DNA from: Odontesthes bonariensis
Taxonomy: Eukaryota > Chordata > Actinopteri > Atheriniformes > Atherinopsidae
Direction: 5' to 3'
Assembly: GCF_027942865.1 (NCBI RefSeq)
Contig: NC_134522.1
Span: 8,893,849 to 8,957,848 of the forward strand
Length of the DNA: 64,000 nt
The notes below the pieces were generated by a model. The model searched no databases, was not told the DNA's origin, and saw only the letters and a program-made list of their open reading frames with translations. This document shows, one piece after another, positions 12,201 to 24,200 of this stretch. Each line of letters starts with the position of its first letter. Positions within the stretch are counted from its first letter, which is position 1. Position numbers and translations under genes: made by a program.

Positions 12201-15200
12201 AAGGAAAAATCTGTGATGTGATATACTGTGGTGTGCTAGGTAAGAACGAACCAGAGAAAAACAGAGAGGAGCGTTAAATTGAGTGATTGTGCCTTTCATT
12301 GCTTATATTTGTGAGAGAAAGAACTGTCATATACACGTTCTAAGAACTAAATAGAGAACCAAAGTAAATTAAGCAAATCAAAGTGCTAAAGGAAACTAAA
12401 ATAAGAAATAATTGAGGGTATTTCAGTTGCTTTTAAGATGCCTGAAGCAAGACTATCTATGGGAAGAACCTTAATTTGATCCAAATTTTCATTCGTTATG
12501 CCCCACTACATTTCAGAAGGAAATAGTTTACTTCATTTATTCACTGTTTGTTTTCCAAATAAGATTTTAACTTGACTTTTGATCTTTTGTGCGCTTTGCC
12601 AAATGCTGAAGTGTCGATGGGCAGGAAACAAGCATTTGAAAGAACGGGAGTTTTCACATCTGTGCAGCTAACCAATCTGCAACAACTATGAGATTTGGTC
12701 ATGTCAAGATGGACCAGATCTTACAGGAAAGCTTTAAGTGTTGAAGAGGTCATGACACCAAGAGCTGAGGCTGTATGGGAGCAAATGGAGGCCTCACCTG
12801 GTATTAGGGATGTGTTCTTAGTTAAGTGCTTTCTTACTTCAAAAGACCAGTTTAATTGGATTTCGTTTTATTCACGTAGCACCATTTCACCACAGAGGCC
12901 ATCTCAAAGCATTTTATAAAGGAAGCAAATGAGTTTTGATTCTGGTTCAGTGACAAACAAACCAATTCCTTTCATATTAGGTTTGGTTTGCTGAGGACAC
13001 GTCCTGCTTATTATTTAAATGTCACAGTGATAATGAAGCTCCAGTGTTAACTCTATCATGTGTGCATTTAATCTGAAAACCACAATATTGCTTTTTAATA
13101 ACCTTCTATTTTGGTTTGCTATACTTCTTGGATAGCAAATGTATAATAAAAAAGCAGAGATATAAACATAAAAATAGCATGAACCAGATTTATTTTCCGT
13201 GATCTTTTACAAAATGATCACCAAATTAATTTAATGTCCAACAAAAGTCTAATTCCTGTCTAAAAAAAAAGACAAAATTCTAAAATGATTGTAATGGTGA
13301 AATTTGACCTTGCAGCTGCCCCACTTCCCAGCTCTGTTCCTACTGTTTAATCTGACACTCTGCTGACTCATCATCTCCTCTTCTTTCAGGGTTGCGCTGC
13401 CAAGAGTTTGTTCGTTCGCTCAGCAGCGTGGAGACAGCGACCAAAAAGAAAAAAGGAAAAAAAGTAAGTGACCATATTTTCACTGGAACATCTTTTGTGC
13501 GTTCCTGGGTTGGCCTGAAGCACTTGTGAAAAGGCTGCATCAGCACATTTCACTCCTTTGATCCATTTGCAGAAAAAAAAAAGGACACGGAGAGAAGATA
13601 TATATCACAGCTTTATACTTTAGGTGTCATGGTTCTTCCATTCACTCCATGAAATCTAGGATGGGAGGGCCCCAAGCTGGGGTGCTAACTGTTCTTTTTA
13701 TCTTCACACCGTCTACAGAAGACTGCAAAGTTGCATCAGCTCGGCAGGCTTTTGTTAAAACACTGAAAGTGGGAACATATCGTCAACCTGATCAGGTGTT
13801 GGAACCTCAGAATAGATGCTGTTTAAGGGCTGAACAGCACTGCATTCGATGCAAGTGAAGCGTCTTAGTTAATGGGTGGGGCTAGTCAGACAACATATAC
13901 AAAAGTGGATGCAACTATAGAAATATAAAGTTAACAAGAAAGTGCCTTAAAGTGCACTTATAGCCACCAGCAGCTCAAAGACATTTCTGTCTCCAATAGG
14001 CTCGAATTCAAAAAGCATCTTCTCTCATTAGTCAACACTTTCCCCCCAAAACTAATTCATTTTATTAGCTACAGTCACTCCTGAGCAGTGTGCTGTTTTT
14101 AAAATTAACTTCATAGATAACAGATACACTTTGCTTGGAGGACTCGGGCTGATCTAAAAGTCGCTAACATTAAAGGCTACAGTCAAAAGACGCACATATG
14201 TGCAATAATTTACATTATCTGTCTGCCAATGATCCGTCATACTGCCAGCCTCAAGGCATATGGTAGACATCTGAGAGAGACGTTTGACTTTGTGGTTCTT
14301 TTACAGCTCTGGACCATCTGAACTTTAGGCGTGGTTCATAATGTAACTTGAGCAGAGAGCCCCGTTGTAAGTCAGGTAAATCGAATGGGAGAAATGATCC
14401 CTCTGTTTCTCAGAGTTTTTTCATGTTTCCACATGTTTCCACCTGAAAACATACATTAATGAAATATGCACATGCCACTTATCTTCATATCTTACATCAT
14501 AATGAATAAAGAATTTTTTTTATTCTATTCTATTCTTTTCTATCACAAAGCAGACTTTTGTGATGGTTTAAAACCTGAACCGCCCCCCCGCCCCCAACTC
14601 AGGCAGTCCCATGGGTTGCATTTTTAATGGGGTTAAACTCTGTTTCCTCATTTTTGTTTTAGGTGACCCACTTCCTGCGTCCCAGTTGCGAGTTGTCACG
14701 GTGAACCAAAGCAGTGTAAACAAAATGGGGACGATTTTCCTGGAACATCAGATGACATGTTAGTCAATGCTGTTTATGTGTCCCACAGAGAAGCAGTGCC
14801 ACTGATGTCTCAACACAAAGGAGGAAAGCAGGCTGGAGCTTTGTCATCAGGACAGATAAAACACTAAGCTGATGACAATATCAACAAATCTTAATGCTTC
14901 TTGTTAACCTCCATCTGTTTAGAAAGTGAGAGGATGTGCCCTCAAACTAAAAATAAGTAATGTTTGTGGAAAAGAAAAGACTCAAGCGAGCCAGCAAAAG
15001 GAGAATGCCCTTACTAGTTTCATATCCACCATACAGACTTGAGCAGCATCAATTTGATCAACAAACCCTCTGAATTAAATCAGTACGTGTCTGAAGATGT
15101 TTAAATATTCCTTGAAGGGTGGAAGTACATTAGAAGTTTATCGTGAGGTGAAGTCCAGAGTAAAATACGACTAAAACAAGTTTAATTTAGTGGAATTCTT

Positions 15201-15560
15201 ATAGATGAGCCGCTCTACATTCCATCATAAAAGTTGAGGTGGTGGAAGAGTAATGTGACATTAAATGAGTTCAAAAGAGCCAGGAAGCCAGAGAACTCCC
15301 TCATATTTGAACTGGACCAATGCTGACGCAAAGACACTTGATATCATCAGCGCAGTGGGGGATGGGTCTGAGACGCACTTGATTCTTCACATTCTTTTCT
15401 GCCCCTCGTCTTGCTTCTGACAGTTCTGTGTTGACATTGGCTGCTTTTCCCCCCTTTTTTTTTATCAATTTGTTAGTCCAGTCCTTTCCTTTTTCAGAAG
15501 AATGCGTTTGTTTGTTAGGCTACTCAACACTATGAATCATTAAAGCATAAAGAGGGTCTG
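6240..15560. other. Intergenic region upstream of odc1
   Basis: No gene supported. Open frames here are short and lack recognisable domains or compositional support. The stretch is AT-rich with scattered homopolymers. Bases near 12860-12925 resemble a widespread fish dispersed repeat (a 'TAGCACCATTTCACCAC...' type segment), and 14505-14545 is a TTCTA-rich low-complexity tail. One exon-like segment at 13390-13463 is listed separately. Confidence 0.5.
13390..13463 (+). other. Exon-like segment, unassigned
   Basis: A strong pyrimidine-rich acceptor (CTTCTTTCAG) ends at 13389 and a consensus donor GTAAGT starts at 13464. The 74 nt between are open in one frame and read RCQEFVRSLSSVETATKKKK. No partner exon was identified, so it may be a lncRNA exon, a pseudo-exon or chance. 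Confidence 0.2.
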
Positions 15561-15723
15561 ACCTCAAGGAATGAACCAGTGTTGTGTCTACACATAACAG
15601 ACTACTTAGCAGCCAGTAACAATGACACATCATTTGTTCCCATTTCCTTAGTTGCACCCATCAACAAGGTGGTTGCCAAATACCTGGCATATCTCAGCAT
15701 GGTGTGCAGTGTGTCCTGGATAA

Positions 15724-16183
15724 ATGCAAAACAAAAGAAGATTAAAATCCAGCAAAGACCTGACACAGGAGCTGAGAGATGCATCTGGACCTTCAGCTGA
15801 TCCATCTGCCGTTGGCCCAAGCCTCATCAGAAATGGGCTCCATGGAAGGGTGGCTGTCAAGAAGCCGTTCTTAAGGAGGGGAAACAGGGAGAAAAGGCTG
15901 AGCTGTGCCAAATGACACAAGAAGTGGACTGAAAATCAGTGGCAGCAGGTCTGATGGAGGGATGAATCCTCCCCAGAGCCCGGAGCTCAACATTACTGAA
16001 GCAGTGTGGGATCATGTTGGCAGAGAACGGAACAAAAGGCAGCCCACATCCAAAGAAGAGCTTTGGGATGTCCTTCAAGAAGCCTGGAGAACTATTCCTG
16101 AAGACTCCTTAAAGAAAGGACAGAAAGCTCGTCAGAGGGTTCAGGCTGTGTTGGAGAATCAAAGAGCTCAGACCAGATATTAA
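15724..16183 (+). mobile_element. Tc1-like transposon, internally deleted transposase
   Basis: Two pieces of a Tc1/mariner transposase lie in different frames. The first, at 15724-15915, reads LTQELRDASGP...GLHGRVAVKKPFLRRGNREK, the second helix-turn-helix of the DNA-binding region. The second, at 15905-16183, reads PPQSPELNITEAVWDHV...RVQAVLENQ, the C-terminal end with the last catalytic acidic residue. The catalytic core between them (the first two Asp) is missing, so the copy is dead. AATAAA follows at 16256. Terminal repeats were not located. Confidence 0.8.
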
Positions 16184-16729
16184 CTTTCTAGCTTGTTAGT
16201 TGTTTTTGTTTTTTTACTGATATACTGTTTTAACATTTATGTTTGCAGATGTTTCAATAAACTGCAGTACCTATTTTCATGTCATTATAAAAATAATGGA
16301 TGGGGATTTTTTTTTAATCAATCAAAAAAAACCAAAACAATGCTTATGTGTAAATCTTGTACTAAATACAATGCACACAGTCAGTTGGCTTGTCAATATA
16401 TATTATCAAACAACATAAAAACAAGTACAAAATCCTTTTTCATCTGAAACCGGATGCTCTGAAGTCAGAATCATTACTCATTATGTCTCACTGTTGGAGT
16501 CATGACGCAGATGATAGCTTGGAAAATTCATACAGGTAATAACAGGTTATTTTTTCAGTTGCTCTGTATTTGCAGAGAGCAGTTAAACAGAGCTCCGACC
16601 ACCCAAGAGCAGCACGGAGTGTTCCTTTTCCACTGGTCAGACGTGAGTTCATGGATAAAACTACACCACTTTGACAACACTGAGGATTCGGATGCCTCAG
16701 CTGTCCAAGCACTTAGTGGAGGATTCTTT

Positions 16730-18243
16730 TCAGTGGCGGCCTCTTCCTCTTCCTCTGCCACCCCTTCCTCTACCACCCCAGCCTCTTCCTCTTCCTCTGC
16801 CACTGCTCAGGTGTCCGGCGGAGCGTCTCAGCTTCTTCCTTTCTTCGTGGTGCTCGTGTTCCAGCTGCTGCTGCTTCCTCTGCTGCTCCGACTGCGCAGG
16901 AGGAAAGAAGCGTGTTCAACAAACGTTATTATTAAATAAAATGAATAACAGTTTATTAATAGTTTTTCAAGGGCTTTGTGGTTTGGTTCGTGTTACGGCC
17001 CCTGGCCTCTAGAGGATGTGCATGACTCTTTGTGTATGCAGATTCGAGTGTTGGAGCACTCTTGGGTGATTGGCTGCCTGGGAACTGCAAAGCTACGCTA
17101 TTGGACCAGCGGGAGATGACGACCCAATCATGAGGGATGAGGTCCACCTGCAAATCATAAAAGGCTCCTGAAGTCATTTCACCATGGGGACAGCTTTAGG
17201 AAGTCATTTTGTGCAGCTGATCCCCCCACTTGGCTTGTTGCAGTCATTTCTTTAAAGACTTACGGAAACGTTGATTGGATTTGTACTTTTACTTGTTTGT
17301 TTGGTTTAGTGTTTTGAATTAGTTGTTTGTTTGGTTACAGTGTACCCCCTCTTTTGTTTTGGGAACCTTTTTTGTTGTAATAAATTATTTTTACACTTAA
17401 ACTTCTTCCCTCTGGACACATTTTATGTTACCACCCTGATCCCCTAGACCTGGGGTCATAACAGTTCGCCTTAGTTGAAATTCTTTACCCGTGACCCATT
17501 TAGTTTCTTAATGAGAATTCAGGTTTCTTTGTTCTTGCTGTATTTCCCATTAAGTTGGAAACTGTTTGTTTGATCCTTTTTTTTGGAAAAGAGGCGTTGC
17601 CTCTTTAAGATGCCGAATTATTTTTTTTGTATTTGCTCTATTTTTGTTCATTTTCACCATCTTGTACAGGTTATTTTCTATTATATTGGCTTGTGTTTGT
17701 ACATTTTGTGATTTAGGTGCTTCAACATTGGACATTTTGGTGGGCTTCGGACTTCATCTTAGTTTTTTTTTTTTTTTTTTTTGCAGACGATGCAGTTCTG
17801 TTAGCTCCATCAAGCATAGACCTCCAGCAGGCACTGGGCCGGTTTAAAGCAGAGTGTGAAGAACCTGGGATGAGAATTAAGATTTACAGTTCTGAGGCCA
17901 TGGTCCCCAGACAGAAAAAGGGTGGACTGCCCACTATGGGTAGCGAATGAGTCACTGCCTCACGTAAGGTGGGGTAGGATGGAGCGAGCGATGGTTCCAG
18001 CGTCTGGAGTGATGTGGACGCTGTAACAGTATGTTGTGAAGAGAGAGCTGGGCTGTAATCATGAACTGTGGGTAGTGACCAAAAGACTGAAACTGCGAAT
18101 ACAAGCGGCTGAAGTGAGCTTCTTCCAAAGGAAGAGAGGTCTGAGGACCTTTGCTCAGATGGTTGAGCTGATTCTAAGCAGTAGAAGATGAAATGTCATT
18201 TCCAGGGAGGTCCCTTTTTTCCCCTCCTTTTCCATTTTGCTTT

Positions 18244-18285
<42 letters not shown>

Positions 18286-21200
18286 CCTGTACTTTGTTGT
18301 AATTGTGTTTAGTGAAATCCTGCTTTCTGTGTCAGTCTGCTTTGATGTGTTTTAAACTTTTACTTTTGGTGCTTTCTGAAACATTCCCTGAAATGTCGTG
18401 TCTTCTGTTTCACTGTAATGTTTTGTTAACTTCTCTGAAATGACGTAGTTTCTGTTCAGTCAACAGTACTTATTGTCTTGTGGTGTTTTCTGGACATTTG
18501 CAGTTCTTGCTGCATTTACTTCATTGCTGTTGCGTTTTGCAGCTTCGGGCCTCCGTGCCGACTTCTGTTGTATAAAACATGGTACTTCTTCTGGTGGGGA
18601 TGAACTAAACCATATTAGCTCGTTCTTTTCACCGTTACACACCTCATCTACAGTACAGAAGTGTTTTATATTTGCGTGACTGCGTTGCAGCAGAACGATG
18701 GGAAACATTTTCAGAATAGTTGATTTGACATTAAACTAGTTTTGTACCTTTTTGAGAGTGAAGGTCAGCTGTTTGCTGCCCACTGCAGTGTCGGCCATGT
18801 TGCTGATTCCAAAGTTTTCCTCCAACCTCAGGCGATCCTCCAGAGAAGCCCTGAAAGAAAGCGGCACAATCCTCAGACAGAATATCTGACCAATGTGCCC
18901 AGTATGTAAGGTGCAGATGCTCGGTTTCTTTGAACAGAGCAGATAAGGTGATTCTCTCTGAGGCAATCTGAATATACGTTTCAAAGACAGTCTCACACTC
19001 ATCTAACAGTTCCACTATAAACATTTGCCAACACGTACTTCTGCAGTTTCTGTTTGTGGGCCATGTCTTTAAAACTTCTGAACTCCTCTCCGGCTTTGAT
19101 CTGATAAAACTGCGGCTGACTCGTCTTCTTGCTCTCGGCCATGTTGGAGGTTTTCTCCCCTTTGTCCTCTTCCCTGTCCAGCAGGACGGTGTTGCGGTCT
19201 GCCTGCTTCCTCCGCTGCCGCCTGCGGTCTCTGTCCTCCTCCCGCAGCAACCTCCTCTGCTCCCTAACTTCCTCCACCCAGCTCTTGTCATCGTCTGAGC
19301 TTTCTTCCTCAGAGCTGGCTCGGCCCTCTGGCTCCTCTTCGTCTTCAGCCGCCTGGACAGAGAAAAAGTTATTCATTTATGTTTTCACACCTGTGATTGT
19401 AGGCCAGACGTATAAAAATGTGCAATTTCTAAAATAAAATTCAATTTCAAAAGCCACTAGTTGTGCTCCGTTGGAATTTTTTCCTTTCTAACAGGAAAGC
19501 AAATGTAATCGGCTCCGTGTTTGCATTTCTTAAAGCCTGGAGACGACCAAACCTTCCAGAACAGTAACAAAGCAAAGGCCTGCATTACCTGGTCGGCGGC
19601 GGCAGCCTGCTGTGCCAGCAGACGCAGCTTCTTCTTCCTTTTTTGTCCCACCTTTGAGACAATGGGGTTGAGCAGCCGGAACTCCTCGCTCTGCTCGTCC
19701 ACTTGGTATTCTGGGTTTTCAAACATCACCTTGAAACGGTCGTCTCCCAGGATGCTGGGGAGAGCCTGCAGTTGGGCAAAAGCAGATACTGTTTAATGTT
19801 TGGATTGACGGTTGAATCGATTACACTGCCTACAGATACTCTAATGGAAAACATGAGAGCGTTAGATCAGGTGCAACTTTCCAGTTTTAATATATAGTCC
19901 ACCTCATTTCAGGGCACCATAATGTTTGGGAGGTTTCCCTGGTGATTGCGATTACTCAGGTCTGTTTCATCGCTTCATTAGTGCAGGAATAAGATACCCA
20001 GACTTGTTCAAGTTTTAAGGCTTAAGTTCCAGTAAATGCCTCCCAACTCATTGGACGGTGCTTCATCCTGCAACAAGATAATGATCCCATAAACACTGCA
20101 AAGGCAACACCAGAGTTACTCAAAGCCTAACAATGGAAAGCCAGTCATCTAATTTAAATCCACCTGAGCATGTCTTTTATGTGCTGATGGAGACAAGCCA
20201 GGGAAAAGCCCCCTGAACAAGCAGAAGCTGAAGGTGGCTGCAGGAGAGGCAGGCTTGGCAGAGCATCAGTCATTGCAGGTGAGGGATATGCAACAAAGTA
20301 CTGAACATGACTGCTTTAATGTACCCACATTTACTGTGACCCAAACATTATGGTGCCCTGAAATGAAGAGCTATTTCTACATGGTGGAACTGAAATGTAT
20401 GGAAGTAATTCAAAAGCAAAGTCTGAAATGTTTGAGGAGCAGGAGGAGCTCAAAGAAAGACGGGACTTTGTCTCAACAAATTTAATAAGTGACTCAAGAG
20501 GTAAAAATCTCAAAGCAGAAACAGGGTGTGACCATAGAGATATCTGTAATTATGTTTTCCTACCTTGCCCTTCTTTTTCCTTAAGGCCTCTTCTGCCTCA
20601 TCATCCCCCTCCTCCATCAGCTTGAGAGCCAGCTCCTTGTTCACCTTCGGCAGTTTCTGTGTCAGAACAAAATATAAACGTGACGACAGATATCCTAACA
20701 GGGAGCGTGTAAGATGTTATCTGCTTAAAATACAAGTCACGACACACATCCTCTCCAACAGTGTTAAAGAAAATTTCCCAAATCTAACAATTTCTACAGT
20801 GCAGGATCTTTTTCCACTTTTCATAAAAACTAACAGCTCAACTGGAAGGAAGTTAGCTTTTGAGGGGGAATCATGAAAAATAAAACTGATAATCAAATCA
20901 ACATGAGCTAAACACTTCAGCTGTAACGATTTCAGGGAAGATGAATCATCTTTTCTCACCTTAACCGGCACTCTCTGAGTTCTGGACTCCTCAATCTTCT
21001 GACGGATCTTATCCTTGCGATATTCCTCGTATGCAAACGGGTTTGCCATCGTTTTCACCTGTGGCCAAACACAGAAAGCAAAACTGTCAAACCGAGTGTT
21101 CAGTAAGCTACAGCACGATCGCTGTAGAACCGTTCAGAGGTCAACAAATATCTGCGGTACAGTGAGAAGCTGATGCAGTGCTAAACTCATACCTTGTGAT

Positions 21201-24200
21201 AAAGTCTTATGTCCATGAAAAAGCCGTGCATGTAGGCTCTGAGGAGAGACGATCCCACCAGGTGAGACAAGCCTGTAACAAATAAGGAAAACTAATTCAA
21301 GTAGACGTTTGTCAAATATAGATCTTCAAAAAACATGGAAGAAAATATCTGTGAAGGAAAAAAAAAACACTGAATAAATGAAAAATATTCAGAAATATGA
21401 TCAGAAAAAAACTTTAACAATCGCGTCTCACTCCTTCTCTTGCTTCCTCATTTTGACTGGAATCACCAGCCACAGCTCTGTTGTAATCAAACTTAGTTGT
21501 TTAAAATGAGTATTACCAGTATGTTGATCTTTTACCTTTTTTTATTGAGCGATCATGCTGTGCCCTCGCTAAAGAATGTTAATAAATCCATAATTATTGG
21601 AATTAAAGTCGAAGTTGTGGACATTGAATTGATTTGCTCTTCTTAGAATATAAACTGGGGATTGGGCAAACAGCGCAGATTTGGATCCCCCCCCCCCCCC
21701 CCCCCCCCCACCCCCCCACCCCCCCACCCCCCCATGTTCCTCCTCTTGCCTGCGTATGTGAACGAGTGTGAAATACCAGTATTGTTGCATCATCTCTGCA
21801 TGAACTTATGTAACAGGGCGAAACTCGATCGTGTGCCGACAAATTGCATGGTGCAACACAAAAAGTGAGTCACCGAGGTGGGAATGGGTACGGCAGGCAG
21901 TTTAATGGAACCGTTGCAGCAAATATTTGTCGAGTTAAAAATGCAATCATGACTTGCTCCTCCCGGGAACTTCTATCAATGCGCTGTACTCAGTAGACCC
22001 CAGCAGCTACGAGGTTACATAACAGCGCCACACTACGCGGCTCCTGTAAATCAACACTGCTGCCCCTCCCCACGTCCACCCCCCTCTCCTTTATTCCACG
22101 TCAGCCAACCACCTTCCTGCTTCTTGTCATTTGATCTCTTTACTGCTGAGCCTGCATTCCAGTGTTCATTCAACCCCTTCAGTGTCCACTCCATCCCCCT
22201 TCTTGCTCCCCCCCAGCACCCTACTTTTCTTACCTAAAACCTCTCAACCATTGCCCAGGCCTCTGCTTAGACAGTCTATCCATCCTAACGGCCCTCATGG
22301 CAGTGGAGGAACTCACTTTGATTCACAGTTTTGGGTAAAACGACCAAGGCTGGGATTAAGTCTACTATTTTTTTCCTGAGATTTCTTGAAATCTCTTTGG
22401 TCATGCTTGCTTTGGGGATTTGTTTTCTGCTCTACTTTAAAGTGTTTTACTCCACATGTTGACAGGTCTGTGATGTGAAAATAAGGCAGCGAGGTCTCAC
22501 CTAGATTTTCCAGGTCCTTCCGGGTTACAAACTTGTAATCATCGTACACCGTGCTCTCTGGGCTCTCCTCCAGCTCCTCTGCTAGGTTGTCAAGGAAGGA
22601 GCACCAGCGTGGTGCAGGGCCCAGAGCCTAAACACACACACACACATTTATGCTGGGTTCAGATTTAGACTGTTGGGTGAGTTTGAAACCTGTCACGTAT
22701 TTGTTGAAACAAAAATAGACGAACTATTCCTGCTCATGTTTCCATTCTCGTTGGAAGTAAATGGCCCTGTCCTTTTTTCTGAGAATCACAGAGGAATTGC
22801 ACCGACTTAAAACACATGTGATGCATTAAAATCATTAGAGGAGCAGAAGTGTTGCCTCTTCAGAGGGTGAAAAAAAAAAAGGCTCAGCAAATATACAAAG
22901 TTTAATGCAGTCGTCTGAAATGGAAAACTAATTAAAAATGAGGTTGATTCCTGATTAAATCCCAGTTAAGTGACTTTTAAGATGCCAGCCAGGCTCCCAT
23001 TCCAGCTACTCTACTCTGTGGGATTTTGCAAAATGTCTTTGTTTTATGTTAACAAATTGAACATATTTGGGTTTGGACTACGTTTTCTCTTTTTAGTGGT
23101 GAAATTCAGACTTTTGTGCCAGAGAAACGAGTTTGGCCCCCCATCTACCCGAAACTATCCAAGGACTTTAACATGTTTATCCTGTCAGGCGCAGCTTGAT
23201 GGGCTAAGGGATACAACACACATGGGTTTCTTTGAATTTGACCCTTTTTCTGGCATAATTGACCTAATTTTGTCAATCCAGGGCATATTAACAGTAAAAT
23301 GAGAGTAAATGCTTGATTTAGTTCTCTTTTGAAAGCCAATATGCAAATTATTTCTCACTTAAAGTGTCACTAGGACAGAGTAAAATAACTTAAAGAACAA
23401 TATATATATATATATACATATACACACACACACCGGTTTGAACTACCATTTCTTTATTTTTGTAAACAAATTCCCATAGACTAGATTGGACCACAGCGTA
23501 ATGCCTCAAGTCCTCGTCCAAATCTGATAATGGACAAAAATCCCCGTTTTACAGCTTTTTCTAGAGGCAAGCACAGGGACTTTACAGAACAGGCAGTACG
23601 TGGTCCACAGAAATATTATTCTCTTTGATATTTCTTCCTCAGGCGAGCGCTCAGAGAAGGATTTCATCACAGGAAACATTGCAGGGACATAAAAGGAAGG
23701 TTCCTTAATCAAGCCTAAACGGATATCCTGTTTCTTTTAGAAGGTTTAGTAAACAGATGATCACACCGTGTTTGCTCATATATATCCTCCCTACATCATG
23801 ATAAAAACATGTTAACGGAGTGGGATGAACACATTATAATGATAGTTAGCAATGAATCTGATACATTCACCTTCTTCTGGGTGAGAAAGATGGTTCACCA
23901 CCTCCAGTCTGTCATGGTTGATTTGTACCCATTTACACAAAGCAAAGAGGCGTTTACTGTACACTCACGCTTTCTGAAATAACACGGGAATTTGCTCGTA
24001 GGGCTTGTCAGCCACATCCGTGTGTACCGTCACACCAGGTATTTGTTGCTGCACTATGAACTATGGATCCGTTTCTATCACGCACGTATGAGCTCATCGC
24101 GGCACTTGATGAGCATGGTGTGACTGTGACCCATGTTTGTACTCACCGGGATGTAAAACGTGTTCATCTTTGGGTCTTCATTGGCAGTGAAGAGCATACC

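Noticed and set aside
22970-23302. 110-codon plus-strand frame inside a nol10 intron
   Set aside because: Antisense in an intron, no family resemblance, composition like the surrounding intron.
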